From contig JAFLBQ010000009.1 in NCBI GenBank assembly GCA_017303805.1, positions 1-64,000 of the forward strand: a stretch of 64,000 bases of DNA, in the 5' to 3' direction. The translations under genes and the position numbers were made by a program. How positions within the stretch are numbered: the first letter of the stretch is position 1; each line of letters starts with the position of its first letter. The notes under the pieces are model-generated. The model saw only the letters and a program-made list of their open reading frames with translations. It was not told where the DNA came from and did no database searches. Shown in pieces: positions 53,739 to 63,259 of this stretch. The stretch is from Cytophagales bacterium. GTDB lineage: Bacteria; Bacteroidota; Bacteroidia; Cytophagales; Cyclobacteriaceae.

Positions 53739-54380
53739 TTATTTACTGCTTAGAGGAAAAGCGATGTACAGCTGCGCCAGCGAGTTTTTGGAATCGCCCA
53801 GCACATTACGCGCTCCACTACTTTTGGCTACTTGTTGCAGCCCTAAATTATAGCGCGCGCCAAGCTGCACTCCGCCCAGGTTAAAGCCGAGGCCCCCGGT
53901 AAGGCCGTAGTCCAGCGTTTGAAAATTGTCCCGATCCAGGTCGTCAAACCAGTTGCCCAGGTCGCCTTCACTTTTAATGTTGGCATTAAGCAAATACCCT
54001 CCATAAACCCCGGCTTGTAGTTCTACTGTTTTGCCAAGTTTAAACACGGCCAGCACAGGAATGTCCAGGTAATTAAGGTTGAACTTTGTTCGCTGGTTAA
54101 AGAACCCGTCCGAAATTATTTCGGTACCGCGCGTAGAGTAATTTAATTCGGGCTGTATGGCAAAGAATTCTGTGATGTAGGCGCGGCTGTACAATCCGGC
54201 ATTAAAACCCAGCCGGGCATCTTTATCATCAATTTTTTCAACATAAAAATTACTAAGGTTCAAACCGCCCTTAATCCCAAATTCAGATTTTGATTGAGCT
54301 TTTGCCGGTCCACCTAATAGTAGAAGAAGGTACGCGAAGCCCAAACTCATCCATAAATTGTTTTTCGATTTCGTGTTCAT
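53739..54380 (-). CDS. Outer-membrane beta-barrel protein (porin-family/PorT-like fold)
   Basis: The 213-residue precursor has a signal peptide (LWMSLGFAYLLLLLGGPAKAQ) and an eight-stranded barrel as in Bacteroidota outer_membrane beta-barrel proteins: SEFGIKGGLNLSNFYVEKID, FFAIQPELNYSTRGTEI, LNYLDIPVLAVFKLGKTVEL, LDYGLTGGLGFNLGGVQLGA and a last strand (LAQLYIAFPLSSK). It is the first gene of a small operon with the Lmo0937-like gene. The ligand is unknown. Confidence 0.88.
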   Translation of the reverse strand: MNTKSKNNLWMSLGFAYLLLLLGGPAKAQSKSEFGIKGGLNLSNFYVEKIDDKDARLGFNAGLYSRAYITEFFAIQPELNYSTRGTEIISDGFFNQRTKFNLNYLDIPVLAVFKLGKTVELQAGVYGGYLLNANIKSEGDLGNWFDDLDRDNFQTLDYGLTGGLGFNLGGVQLGARYNLGLQQVAKSSGARNVLGDSKNSLAQLYIAFPLSSK

Positions 54381-54698
54381 GGTTTTGAATTTTTAGTTTT
54401 TAGAATTTTGATTCAGGTAAAGAAAAGGGTGTGCCAGCGCAGTCGCCATTTAGCAAAACCAGCTAAAGCGGGTTGTTTTTTAATTCAAAGAGCTCTTGGG
54501 CCGCCTAAGGCAATGGGTTTTTCTGTGGCCACCTGTAGAAATTTGCCACAACCTGTGGCGAGAAATCTACTTCGGGTTCTTAAGGAATCATCAAAAACCG
54601 ACAAAAACAGCGTAAAATAACCTGTTGCCAATTCTGGTATTGTTTTAACACTTAGGGGGGGTGTAGGTAATTATTTCTGTAACTAAAACACTACAACC
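54381..54698. other. 318-bp intergenic region before the YtxH gene
   Basis: This region has an unconvincing open frame of 70 codons (54408-54620) with no recognisable motif and biased basic content, which I do not call a gene. Near its end is a G run (54653-54660). It probably holds the promoters of the divergent beta-barrel and YtxH genes. Confidence 0.5.
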
Positions 54699-54962
54699 AT
54701 GAACACAACAGTAAAAGTACTTGGCGGCATTTGCCTGGGCGCACTTGCCGGAACTATTGCCGGAGTTTTAATGGCACCTGCTTCGGGCAAAGAAACGCGC
54801 AAGCAGGTGAGAGAAAAAGCAGGCGAACTGACAGACGAAATGAAGAGCGCTGTTAGCGATTATGTGAACCAGGCATTGCGGGGTTATAATAAAAAGGTAG
54901 ATGCCTATGCCGAAAACGGCAAGCATGCTATCGAAAGCATAAAACATGCTATTAAGGCGTAA
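54699..54962 (+). CDS. YtxH-domain protein
   Basis: An 87-residue YtxH-type protein: one N-terminal glycine-rich membrane helix (VLGGICLGALAGTIAGVLMA), the typical PASGKETRKQVREKAGEL segment, and an amphipathic helical tail (DYVNQALRGYNKKVDAYAEN). YtxH proteins are general-stress proteins of unknown mechanism. It is 35 bp upstream of a coiled-coil lipoprotein gene, and both have the same direction. Confidence 0.9.
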   Translation: MNTTVKVLGGICLGALAGTIAGVLMAPASGKETRKQVREKAGELTDEMKSAVSDYVNQALRGYNKKVDAYAENGKHAIESIKHAIKA

Positions 54963-54997
54963 GCCTAATCTATTGTGGTACCTTAACTAACAGAGTT

Positions 54998-55411
54998 ATG
55001 AAAAATTTTGTGAGTATATTTTTGTTGATGCTCCTAATGGGAACATTGGTAGCCTTTGCCATCTCGTGCAGCCCGCCTCAAAACGACAAAGCAAGGCTGG
55101 AGCGCGATATTAAGGCCGAGAAGGAAAAGATAGCTCGCAACCTGAGCGAATTGCGTGATAATATAAATCAGCAATTGGATAAGATTGACCGCGAGCTTGA
55201 CCATGCAACCGACAAAGCCAAAGAGCGATTGAACGAGGCGAAAGCCGAGCTGGAACAAGACCGCAATGCGGTAGAAAAAGCCATGGACGATGTGAAGAAT
55301 GCAACCGAAGAAACCTGGGAAGAAATTCGCAACGGCACCGAAAAGGCTTATGCCAAAGTGGAACAAAAAGTAAAATCGGCCACCGATAGCATTGCCGAAT
55401 TGTTTGAGTAG
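54998..55411 (+). CDS. Coiled-coil lipoprotein
   Basis: The 137-residue precursor has a lipoprotein signal ending AISC (Cys24), then a nearly uninterrupted highly charged helix: ARLERDIKAEKEKIARNLSE, INQQLDKIDRELDHATDKA, ERLNEAKAELEQDRNAVEKA and TEETWEEIRNGTEKAYAKVE. The 11/22-residue periodicity recalls apolipoprotein or LEA-like helices that bind lipids or span the periplasm. No known family is identified. It follows YtxH by 35 bp and ends in a strong terminator. Confidence 0.8.
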   Translation: MKNFVSIFLLMLLMGTLVAFAISCSPPQNDKARLERDIKAEKEKIARNLSELRDNINQQLDKIDRELDHATDKAKERLNEAKAELEQDRNAVEKAMDDVKNATEETWEEIRNGTEKAYAKVEQKVKSATDSIAELFE

Positions 55412-55440
55412 AAAGCGTTGATAGGAGTTTAGGTTAGGGT

Positions 55441-55485
55441 GTCTCCCGCGTTAGTAAGAATTGAAAGCGCGGGAGACTTTTTTTT
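55441..55485 (+). terminator. Rho-independent terminator of the YtxH-lipoprotein operon
   Basis: GTCTCCCGCG (55441-55450) pairs with CGCGGGAGAC (55468-55477), a 10-bp perfect stem, followed by a T run (55478-55485). It is 30 bp after the lipoprotein stop. Confidence 0.93.
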
Positions 55486-55556
55486 ATTACCCTCTGGCAT
55501 GCTAGCGCCCGTGCCGGACTACTGCGCATTTATACTTTTTCTTTATTTTGCCGGCT

Positions 55557-58160
55557 ATGGCAGGAGCAGGCGCAATGGACACCCCGTTAATGAAACAGTA
55601 CAGTGCCATCAAGGCGAAGTACCCCGGGGCGCTTTTGCTTTTTCGTGTGGGCGATTTTTACGAAACCTTTGGCGAGGACGCAATCAAAGCAGCTAAAGTG
55701 CTGGATATAACCCTAACCAAACGCGGCAACGGATCGGCTTCCGAAATTGAACTCGCTGGTTTTCCGCATCATGCACTCGATACCTACTTACCCAAACTGG
55801 TTCGGGCCGGCAATCGCGTGGCTATTTGCGACCAACTGGAAGACCCGCGCTTTGTAAAAGGCATTGTTAAACGGGGTGTTACCGAGTTGGTAACTCCGGG
55901 GGTTTCGTTTAACGATAATGTGCTGGAGCGTAAGCACAATAATTTTCTGGCTTCCATTCAAGTTGGTAAAACCTTTTTAGGGGTTGCTTTTCTGGATATA
56001 AGTACAGGCGAATTTTACGCGGCCCAGGGGCCCGACCTCTATATTTATAAACTCATTCAAAGTTTTGCACCAGCCGAAATCATTTACAGCAAAGCCCACC
56101 GCGAAAAATTTGAAATGCAATTTGGTGAAGAGTATGCCACGTTTGCGCTTGACGATTGGGTGTATGCTTTTGATTTCGGGAACGAAAAGCTGATTCAACA
56201 ATTTAAAACCAATTCGCTTAAAGGCTTTGGTATTGATGGGATGAATGAAGCCATTATTGCGGCTGGCGCTATTCTGCATTACCTCGAAGCTACCGAACAC
56301 AAAGACACGCAGCACATTGCGGCCATCGCGCGCATCGATGAAGATAAATACGTGTGGCTTGATAAGTTTACTATTCGCAACCTGGAATTAGTAAGTTCTT
56401 CCAACGATGGCGGGGTATCGCTGTTGGAGGTGCTCGATAAAACGGTTACCCCGATGGGTTCGCGCAACCTGCGCAAGTGGCTCTTGCTTCCGCTAAAAGA
56501 GAAACAAGTGATTGACGAACGACTGCAGGTGGTAGAGCAGTTTTATACCGACCGGGATTTTGCGGAAAGAATGTTAGAGCACTTGCAGCAGATTACAGAT
56601 CTGGAGCGCTTGATTTCTAAAGTGGCCGTTGGCCGCATTAATCCGCGCGAGTTGCTTCAACTTAAGCGATCGCTCAAGGCGATTGTTCCAATTAAGGATG
56701 AACTGGAGAAGTCAACTTCCGTGGAGCTAAAGAAACTGGGCGACCAACTCAGCAAGTGCGAATTTCTTTTGGATAAGATTGAGCGCGAACTGAAAGACGA
56801 TGCTCCCATGCTGATTCATCAAGGCGGTATTATTAAAGAAGGTGTGGATGCTGAATTGGATGAGCTTCGCGCCATTGCTTTTTCTGGTAAGGACTATTTG
56901 TTGCAGATACAAAAGCGAGAAGTGGAGCGCACTGGTATCAACTCGCTTAAGATTTCGTACAATAAAGTATTTGGATATTATTTAGAAGTAAGCAATGCCA
57001 ATAAGGATAAAGTGGCGGCCGATTGGATTCGCAAGCAAACGCTGGTAAATGCGGAACGCTACATTACGGAAGAACTAAAAGTATATGAAGAGAAAATTCT
57101 TCATGCCGAAGAAAAGCTGTTAGTAATTGAGCAACGCTTGTTTACCGGCCTGGTGCGTCATGCTGCCGACTTCATTGTGCAGATTCAACAAAATGCACGC
57201 GTAATTGCTGCGTTGGATTGCCTGGTGGCTTTTGCCGAGATAGCACGTGCCAACCAGTACAGCAAGCCCGAAATCAGCGAAAGCAAACGACTGGCTATTA
57301 AGGCTGGGCGCCACCCGGTAATTGAAAAGCAATTGCCGGTAGGCGAGAGTTATGTACCCAACGATATTTACCTCGACAACGAGACGCAACAAATCCTGGT
57401 TATTACCGGGCCCAACATGGCGGGTAAATCGGCTTTGCTCAGGCAAACGGCATTGATTGTAGTAATGGCCCAGATGGGGAGTTACATTCCTGCCGAAGCG
57501 GCAACGATTGGGATAATCGATAAAGTATTTACGCGCGTAGGCGCGAGCGATAATTTATCGCGGGGCGAATCTACGTTTATGGTGGAGATGACGGAAACCG
57601 CAAGTATCCTCAACAACCTGAGCGACCGCAGTTTGATCTTGATGGATGAAATTGGCCGCGGCACTTCCACGTACGATGGTGTTTCCATTGCCTGGTCGAT
57701 TGTAGAGTACTTGCATAATCACAAAGACTTTAAAGCGAAAACCTTATTTGCCACCCACTACCACGAATTAAATCAGCTTACGGAAGATTTAGTGCGCGTG
57801 AAAAACTTTAATGTAAGCGTAAAAGAAGTGGGCGACAAAATCATCTTTATGCGCAAGCTGAAAGAAGGAGGTAGCGAACACAGCTTTGGAATTCATGTGG
57901 CGCAGTTGGCAGGTATGCCCAACAAAGTGGTGTTGCGCGCCAATGAGATTTTGCATTTTCTGGAAAAGGACAAACATAAGAACGAATCAAAAAAGAAATT
58001 TGACGAATTGCCCAAGGCAACGCAGCAAATGAGTTTGTTCGAGATTGATCCTAAGTCAAAAGCCATCCACGAGATGTTGGAGAAAATCGACATCAACACA
58101 ATTAGCCCCCTGGAGGCGTTGCTGAAGCTGAACGAGATTTTGGGTGTACTCAAAAAGTGA
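55557..58160 (+). CDS. mutS: DNA mismatch repair protein MutS
   Basis: This protein of 867 residues (ATG 55557; an in-frame TTG lies 3 codons upstream) recognises mismatches and triggers repair. It has the mismatch-contact motif FYETFGEDA near the N-terminus, the connector, the lever helices ([20 protein letters not shown]), Walker [22 protein letters not shown] (signature), [16 protein letters not shown] (Walker B) and [10 protein letters not shown]. The C-terminus has the short dimer/tetramer tail. It is a lone gene following the terminator at 55441. Confidence 0.97.
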   Translation: MAGAGAMDTPLMKQYSAIKAKYPGALLLFRVGDFYETFGEDAIKAAKVLDITLTKRGNGSASEIELAGFPHHALDTYLPKLVRAGNRVAICDQLEDPRFVKGIVKRGVTELVTPGVSFNDNVLERKHNNFLASIQVGKTFLGVAFLDISTGEFYAAQGPDLYIYKLIQSFAPAEIIYSKAHREKFEMQFGEEYATFALDDWVYAFDFGNEKLIQQFKTNSLKGFGIDGMNEAIIAAGAILHYLEATEHKDTQHIAAIARIDEDKYVWLDKFTIRNLELVSSSNDGGVSLLEVLDKTVTPMGSRNLRKWLLLPLKEKQVIDERLQVVEQFYTDRDFAERMLEHLQQITDLERLISKVAVGRINPRELLQLKRSLKAIVPIKDELEKSTSVELKKLGDQLSKCEFLLDKIERELKDDAPMLIHQGGIIKEGVDAELDELRAIAFSGKDYLLQIQKREVERTGINSLKISYNKVFGYYLEVSNANKDKVAADWIRKQTLVNAERYITEELKVYEEKILHAEEKLLVIEQRLFTGLVRHAADFIVQIQQNARVIAALDCLVAFAEIARANQYSKPEISESKRLAIKAGRHPVIEKQLPVGESYVPNDIYLDNETQQILVITGPNMAGKSALLRQTALIVVMAQMGSYIPAEAATIGIIDKVFTRVGASDNLSRGESTFMVEMTETASILNNLSDRSLILMDEIGRGTSTYDGVSIAWSIVEYLHNHKDFKAKTLFATHYHELNQLTEDLVRVKNFNVSVKEVGDKIIFMRKLKEGGSEHSFGIHVAQLAGMPNKVVLRANEILHFLEKDKHKNESKKKFDELPKATQQMSLFEIDPKSKAIHEMLEKIDINTISPLEALLKLNEILGVLKK

Positions 58161-58196
58161 AAACCTCAATTTTTAGCTTGAAAGCACATATTGAAG

Positions 58197-58228
58197 TTAC
58201 AACTTTGTAAGTTACAATTATGTAACTT
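58197..58228. repeat. Adjacent dyads built on GTTACA between mutS and the LytTR gene
   Basis: TTACAA-CT-TTGTAA (58197-58210) is followed by AAGTTACA-ATTA-TGTAACTT (58209-58228), and GTTACA repeats directly at 58196 and 58211. Two convergent genes end here. With a T run after the second dyad this may be a weak bidirectional terminator, or a protein-binding site of unknown use. Confidence 0.45.
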
Positions 58229-58257
58229 TTAACGAAGCATGGTGACTAACCCAAATT

Positions 58258-58944
58258 TCAACCGGTAATTTTTTCTTTTACCACTTGTTGTAAATTTCTG
58301 CTAACAGGAATAACTGAACTTCCTATTTTCAATGAGTTGCCCTCAATACTCGTTACTTTATCCAATGCCACTACAAACGATTTATGTACTTTCATAAACC
58401 GTTCGGTTGGCAGTTTTTCTACCATAGCAGTAAGCGTGCTATAGCAAATTAGCTTGCGCGAAGCGGTATGAAGAATGCAATAGTTCTGCATGGCCTCAAC
58501 ATACAAAATCTCGGCAAAGAAAACTTTCTCGAGTACCTTATTGCATTTTATAAAAAGATAATCGGTCGCGGTTTGCGGATGTTTCAATAGAAAATAATCA
58601 AAAGCTTTCTGAGTAGCTCTTTTAAATCGCTCAAATGAAATAGGTTTTACAAGATAGTCCAGCACGTTCAGTTCATAACTCTCCAATGCATAATCCGAAA
58701 AGGCAGTAGTAAAGATTACCAACGGTGGATTTTTCAGGCTTTTTAAAAAATCGATTCCGGAAATTTTTGGCATCCGGATATCGAGAAATATCAAATCAAC
58801 AGGCTGTTTGCTAATAAAATCATTTGCAGCCATGGCACTTTCAAAACTGCCGTTGTTCACCAGGTAATCCAGGTCGGCTACATATTCTGCCAAGCCCTTG
58901 CGGGCGAGGGGCTCATCATCAACGATAATGCAGGTTAGTTTCAC
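58258..58944 (-). CDS. LytTR-family response regulator
   Basis: The 228-residue regulator has an N-terminal receiver domain (IIVDDEPLARKGLAEYVADL) with the phospho-acceptor Asp55 (IFLDIRMP) and a Lys in LDYLVKPIS. A C-terminal LytTR DNA-binding domain follows (LFIKCNKVLEKVFFAEILYV, then RFMKVHKSFVVALDKVTSIE). It overlaps the sensor kinase gene by 4 bp, so the two form a cognate pair. LytTR regulators bind direct repeats; a candidate is at 60000-60029. Confidence 0.94.
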   Translation of the reverse strand: MKLTCIIVDDEPLARKGLAEYVADLDYLVNNGSFESAMAANDFISKQPVDLIFLDIRMPKISGIDFLKSLKNPPLVIFTTAFSDYALESYELNVLDYLVKPISFERFKRATQKAFDYFLLKHPQTATDYLFIKCNKVLEKVFFAEILYVEAMQNYCILHTASRKLICYSTLTAMVEKLPTERFMKVHKSFVVALDKVTSIEGNSLKIGSSVIPVSRNLQQVVKEKITG

Positions 58945-59960
58945 ATTATCGGAATTTGAAGTGAAACAGTGTACGCGTTTTCTGTGCGCTCGACTTTTAA
59001 CGTAGCGGTTCCTCCAAATAACAACTCAAGCCTGCGCGCAACATTTTTCAGTCCAATACCTCCGTTAGATTTAGCAATCACAGTTTCGGTTGTGTTGAAA
59101 CAATTAAAATTCAGATTTTTCTCCTTTCGCAGCAACTCTATTTTGATTTCGTTGGGCTTATTAGTAAAGTGAGAAACATGTTTGAAGGCATTTTCCACAA
59201 ATGGAATCAGCACCAATGGCGGTATGAAAAAATTCTGTAGGCTTTCATCGGTCTTTAACTCAACCTGGTGCTGGCCCAGGCGTAATTTTTGAAGCGCTAC
59301 ATAATTCTGTAAGTAGTGAATTTCTCTTTCGATAGCGATGGTTTCGCTTGTGCATTCGTAGAGTTGGTAGCGCAACATTTCCGAAAACTTTTCCAGGGTT
59401 TCGCGAGCATGGGTATTTTGTTTATCAATCTGGAAATAAATGGTATTAATAGAATTGAATAAAAAATGCGGATTGATTTGGGCACGCAGGTATTCCAACT
59501 CGGTATTCAGTTTTTCCATTTCAATCTGTCGCATTTTTTCGCGCTGCAGGTACCACAGTTTGCTCAAGTATAATGTAGTAGCAAAGGCGAGATAAAATGT
59601 AACGATGGAAAAATTGTAAAATGTGTTGTAGAAAAAGTGAAGACGTTCGGGGTCGCCCATTACGTAGCCATAGAAATATACATCGTGTGCATTTTTACCC
59701 AGCACATAAAGACATAAGGCGACCACGATGCCTAAAATACCAACAGCCTTTTTACCATTGGTAAGATGGGGTATGGCGACTGAAATTGTGAGATAAATCG
59801 CGCAGGCAAGCAAGCCGTTCCGCACAATTAGTTCTACCATAAATTGATTCAGGCCGGCTTTGTGAATCCACGGTAATCGTGTATAGCCATGAAAGATCAC
59901 GGTGAGTGTCCAGAAAAGGATATGATCTAGCCGATACGAGAAGAAGCGCGACATATTCAA
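58941..59960 (-). CDS. LytS-like sensor histidine kinase
   Basis: This 339-residue kinase has about four membrane helices in the first about 140 residues (LACAIYLTISVAIPHLT, VGILGIVVALCLYVLG, FYNFSIVTFYLAFATTLYL). A coiled linker follows, then the His_kinase domain (YLRAQINPHFLFNSINTIYF) with the phospho-His in NPHFLFN. The C-terminal ATPase part has FIPPLVLIPFVENAFKHVS and NGGIGLKNVARRLELLFGG. It overlaps the downstream LytTR regulator by 4 bp. The signal is unknown. Confidence 0.93.
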   Translation of the reverse strand: MNMSRFFSYRLDHILFWTLTVIFHGYTRLPWIHKAGLNQFMVELIVRNGLLACAIYLTISVAIPHLTNGKKAVGILGIVVALCLYVLGKNAHDVYFYGYVMGDPERLHFFYNTFYNFSIVTFYLAFATTLYLSKLWYLQREKMRQIEMEKLNTELEYLRAQINPHFLFNSINTIYFQIDKQNTHARETLEKFSEMLRYQLYECTSETIAIEREIHYLQNYVALQKLRLGQHQVELKTDESLQNFFIPPLVLIPFVENAFKHVSHFTNKPNEIKIELLRKEKNLNFNCFNTTETVIAKSNGGIGLKNVARRLELLFGGTATLKVERTENAYTVSLQIPIM

Positions 59961-59999
59961 AAGTACGGGTTTTGTGAAATACTCTTGTGTAGGGCGTAA

Positions 60000-60029
60000 C
60001 AGTTCATCAAGAATTCAGTACCAATGGTC
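60000..60029. promoter_or_regulatory. Candidate LytTR direct-repeat site
   Basis: ACAGTTCAT (60000-60008), 12 bp, then ACCAATGGT (60021-60029) lies between the divergent LytS kinase and intradiol dioxygenase-like genes. The first half fits the known LytTR half-site (ACxGTTNRT) and the 21-bp pitch matches; the second half fits only partly. It may be the target of the adjacent LytTR regulator. Confidence 0.3.
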
Positions 60030-60082
60030 AGGTTAGCGAAACGAAGTTGTAGGTGAGCCGTACATTCAGCCTATAAACCAAC

Positions 60083-60700
60083 ATGAAATTGATTTATACT
60101 CTTTTTGGATTTGCTATCGCGCTAAGCGGATGCGCACAAAGCCAATCGTACCTTAAAAAGCAAGTTGGCGGGCCATGCGAAGATTGTCACCTGATGTTTG
60201 ACGGAATACCGGTAACGATTGACTCAAAAACAATTTTGGTGGATAGGAATGAACCTGGTGAGCCTTTGATTATTCGGGGCATTATTTACAAGCAGGATGG
60301 AAAAACTCCAGCTTCGGGGGTGATCTTGTATGTATATCAAACCGATAATGCAGGTCTTTATGCACGCGGCCAGAATCAAACGCACGCTCTGCGGCATGGG
60401 CACATACGGGGTTGGGTAAAAACCAACACAAAAGGCGAATACGAGTTTAAAACCATTCGTCCGGCATCGTATCCCAACAGCAACATTCCACAACATATTC
60501 ATCCTATTATTTACGAACCAGACAAGGGATACTACTGGATAGATGAGTACCAGTTCGAGGATGATTCAAAGTTAACACCGGCTGTACGAAAACAGGTTTC
60601 CGATCGGGGTGGGTCGGGAATAATCAAACTCACCAAAGATAATGACACCTGGCTGGGCCAGCGCGATATTATTTTGGGATTTAATGTTTCTAACTATTAA
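60083..60700 (+). CDS. Intradiol ring-cleavage dioxygenase-like lipoprotein
   Basis: The 205-residue precursor has a lipoprotein signal ending ALSGC (Cys17). The mature part is a protocatechuate 3,4-dioxygenase-like beta-sandwich with the iron-site residues in place: Tyr in DNAGLYARG, Tyr in RPASYPN and the His pair in IPQHIHPIIYEP. Another cysteine pair (CEDC) lies just after the signal. It is exported, unlike typical catabolic intradiol enzymes, so it may act on environmental phenols or be a structural relative. It heads a plus-strand set with YceI. Confidence 0.87.
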   Translation: MKLIYTLFGFAIALSGCAQSQSYLKKQVGGPCEDCHLMFDGIPVTIDSKTILVDRNEPGEPLIIRGIIYKQDGKTPASGVILYVYQTDNAGLYARGQNQTHALRHGHIRGWVKTNTKGEYEFKTIRPASYPNSNIPQHIHPIIYEPDKGYYWIDEYQFEDDSKLTPAVRKQVSDRGGSGIIKLTKDNDTWLGQRDIILGFNVSNY

Positions 60701-60715
60701 CAATTCAACTAAAAA

Positions 60716-61288
60716 ATGAAAACGGTAGTATTAATCGTGTTTGTGATGGTAACCGGTACGGTACTTGCGCAAACCCAACTCAACGTGGTAACAACCGAAT
60801 CAAAGGTAAGCTGGACGGGCACGAAGGTTATTGGATTTCACCAGGGAATAGTTAAAATAAAAGAAGGAAGCGTGAAAATAAATGACGGGAAGCTTACCGG
60901 TGGTTATTTTATTATTGATATGACGAGCATTTCGTGTACAGATATTCCCGATACCGACCCTATTCCAAAGAAAAAACTAGAAAGCCATTTGAAGGGCGAA
61001 GACTTTTTTGATGTGACTAACTATCCGACTGCAAAATTCGAGATTGTGGAGGTGCGGGTACACCCTGATAATCCTGCGCGTAATCTGGTTTTAGGTAATT
61101 TAACTATAAAAGGAATTACCAAGCGCTGGAAAGTTGAAGTAGAGCCTACCACCCAAACGGATAAACTTTTTATTGCCCAAGCTGATTTACGATTCGACAG
61201 GCAACAATTTGGAGTAGCCTATAAAGGTTTAAAAGATGAACTTGTACACGACATTGTGCGGCTGAACATTGTGTTAAAGGCAAAATAA
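60716..61288 (+). CDS. YceI-family lipid-binding protein
   Basis: The 190-residue precursor has a signal peptide (MKTVVLIVFVMVTGTVLA) and a YceI lipocalin-like barrel: TTESKVSWTGTKVIGFHQGI, GGYFIIDMTSISCTDIPDTD, HLKGEDFFDVTNYPTAKFEI and LGNLTIKGITKRWKVEVEPT. Members bind isoprenoid or similar lipids in the periplasm. It follows the intradiol-like gene by 15 bp and is likely co-transcribed. Confidence 0.94.
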   Translation: MKTVVLIVFVMVTGTVLAQTQLNVVTTESKVSWTGTKVIGFHQGIVKIKEGSVKINDGKLTGGYFIIDMTSISCTDIPDTDPIPKKKLESHLKGEDFFDVTNYPTAKFEIVEVRVHPDNPARNLVLGNLTIKGITKRWKVEVEPTTQTDKLFIAQADLRFDRQQFGVAYKGLKDELVHDIVRLNIVLKAK

Positions 61289-61364
61289 ATTTAGGAAGCG
61301 CCAGGGCTGCAGCTTCAACAAGTAGTTGTCCTCGATTTTTCGGAATGTAAAAATGGCATCGCAA

Positions 61365-62210
61365 ATGAAAACTCTTTTACTAATACTCTTACTGGGATTA
61401 GTTCTATGCGTAGGGGCCCATCCCGGTGTAGGCATTGTAATGGATAGCAAGGGGAACGTGTTTTACACCGATACCGAAAGAGTTTGGCAAATAGACATAA
61501 CCGGGCGTAAATCTATTGTTGTGCCCAATGTTCACACACATGAATTATTTCTGGATACGAATAATAACTTATTCGGTGAGCACTTGTGGTACGAAAGTTC
61601 GACCAACCAGTGGGCCCACTATGTTTGGCGGTATTCAACGGATGGAAAGTTTGAAAAGATAACACCCAACACCGAGGGCTTTCTGAAAGACTACAGTTTT
61701 GTGCGCGATCATTTTGGAAATATGTATTCGGCTAATCGCGATGCCGATTGCCAACAAGTAGTTCAGTTGGATCTTCATAGAAGAAAAAAACTTGTATCGG
61801 ATCATTGTTTTGAAAATATCCGCTGGATGTACGTAACTAAAAGCGATGAGTTGCTCTTAACGGATTTCCAAGATCTGATAAAGATCGACCAACGCGGAAA
61901 CGTGAAGAAAGTCGCGCGGCAGATAGCCAATAAACAGTGGACTAAATCTACCGTTGAAAATCAGAATGCGATTTTTGGAATTTGGGACGATGCAGCCGGA
62001 AATATTTATACCGCTGTGGCCAGTAACCGGTTGGTTAAAAAATTTGACCAAACCGGCAAGGAAGAAATAGTTTTCCGAACTCCTGCACCGTGGATGCCTA
62101 CGGGCGGTCTTGTTTCTTCAACTGGCGAGTTATGGATACTCGAATGCTCGGATACAAATGCAGTTAGGGTTGAGAAATTAACGACAAACGCGAGGCGCAT
62201 CGTTTACTAG
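61365..62210 (+). CDS. Secreted beta-propeller-like protein of unknown function
   Basis: The protein is 281 residues from the ATG at 61365, chosen for its signal peptide (MKTLLLILLLGLVLCVGA); earlier in-frame starts exist at 61326 and 61353. It has repeated NHL/SMP-30-like strands with a D-x-x-G-N pattern: IVMDSKGNVFYTDTERVWQI, FLDTNNNLFGEHLWYES, FVRDHFGNMYSAN, IWDDAAGNIYTAVASNRLVK. This suggests a six-bladed propeller. It lies 76 bp after yceI on the same strand. No enzymatic residues can be assigned. Confidence 0.75.
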   Translation: MKTLLLILLLGLVLCVGAHPGVGIVMDSKGNVFYTDTERVWQIDITGRKSIVVPNVHTHELFLDTNNNLFGEHLWYESSTNQWAHYVWRYSTDGKFEKITPNTEGFLKDYSFVRDHFGNMYSANRDADCQQVVQLDLHRRKKLVSDHCFENIRWMYVTKSDELLLTDFQDLIKIDQRGNVKKVARQIANKQWTKSTVENQNAIFGIWDDAAGNIYTAVASNRLVKKFDQTGKEEIVFRTPAPWMPTGGLVSSTGELWILECSDTNAVRVEKLTTNARRIVY

Positions 62211-62269
62211 CGAAGCGGTAAGATTTAGAATTTTTTGAATTTTGAGCTTTAAATCTTGAATTTAGAGCG

Positions 62270-63259
62270 ATGAAAAAAGTCCGGTGGGGTATTTTAGGTT
62301 GTGGCCGTATTGCCCGCAAGTTTGCATCTGACCTTAGATTAGTTAACGATGCAGAATTAATGGCCGTAGGCGCACGCGAGTTAACAACAGCACAAACATT
62401 TGCAAAAGAGTTTCCGGTTAAACATGTGCATGGCAGTTATCTGGCACTGGTAAACAATCCGGAAGTAGATGTGATTTATGTGGCTACGCCCCATGCACTT
62501 CATTACGAACATGTATTGTTATGCCTACAACATAAGAAGGCAGTACTGTGCGAAAAAGCATTTGCACTCAACTGCAAACAGGCAAGTGAGATGATCGATC
62601 TCGCGAAGGCGCAGAACACGTTTATTATGGAAGCTTTTTGGACCCGACTGCTGCCACATTATGTAAAAGCAAAAGAACTTATTGCAGCAGGTAAAGTTGG
62701 TGCGATAAAATACTTTTATGGCGAGTTTGGATTTAAGCCGCAACACCCGGTTGCGCCTCGTTTGTACGATCCGGCTTTGGGTGGAGGTGCGCTACTGGAT
62801 ATAGGTGTGTATCCGGTTTTTATGGCGCTGGATTTATTGGGCAAACCCGATGTGATTGATGCCGCCATGACGCCCGCACATACGGGTATTGATGAACAAT
62901 GCGTTATCCGTTTTCAATATAAGCATGGAGCAATTGCCAACATGTTTTGCACGCTTGCAACTAACCTGGCTTCTGGTGGCGATATTGGTGGCACGGACGG
63001 TCGCCTCCGGTTTACGCACCGCATGCATGGCCCCACTACCACACTAGAATTTTACCCCAGCGTGGTGGATACACGCGAAGTAATTGAGGTTGAAAAAGCA
63101 GCAGGCTTTGGGTATGAGTATGAGATTCGTCATGTAAACGAGTGCCTGCAAAATAACCTGGTGGAGAGCCCGGTACTTACACACCACTTTACCTTGTTGC
63201 TTATGCAAACGTTGGATATCATTCGTGCCCAAGCGGGTATTCGGTATAGTGTAGATTGA
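62270..63259 (+). CDS. Gfo/Idh/MocA family oxidoreductase
   Basis: The 329-residue protein has an N-terminal Rossmann domain (WGILGCGRIARKFASDL) and the family motifs DVIYVATPHALHYEH, VLCEKAFALNCKQASEM (EKP-type, here EKA), and FIMEAFWTRLLPHYVKAKEL. The C-terminal domain includes GGALLDIGVYPVFMA. It is NAD(P)-dependent and resembles dihydrodiol dehydrogenase/trans-1,2-dihydrobenzene-1,2-diol-like members. The lysine of the usual EKP motif is present. The substrate is unknown. Confidence 0.93.
   Translation: MKKVRWGILGCGRIARKFASDLRLVNDAELMAVGARELTTAQTFAKEFPVKHVHGSYLALVNNPEVDVIYVATPHALHYEHVLLCLQHKKAVLCEKAFALNCKQASEMIDLAKAQNTFIMEAFWTRLLPHYVKAKELIAAGKVGAIKYFYGEFGFKPQHPVAPRLYDPALGGGALLDIGVYPVFMALDLLGKPDVIDAAMTPAHTGIDEQCVIRFQYKHGAIANMFCTLATNLASGGDIGGTDGRLRFTHRMHGPTTTLEFYPSVVDTREVIEVEKAAGFGYEYEIRHVNECLQNNLVESPVLTHHFTLLLMQTLDIIRAQAGIRYSVD

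Noticed and set aside
54408-54620. 70-codon plus-strand frame in the gap before YtxH
   Set aside because: It shows no recognisable motif, and the divergent promoter region is expected there.
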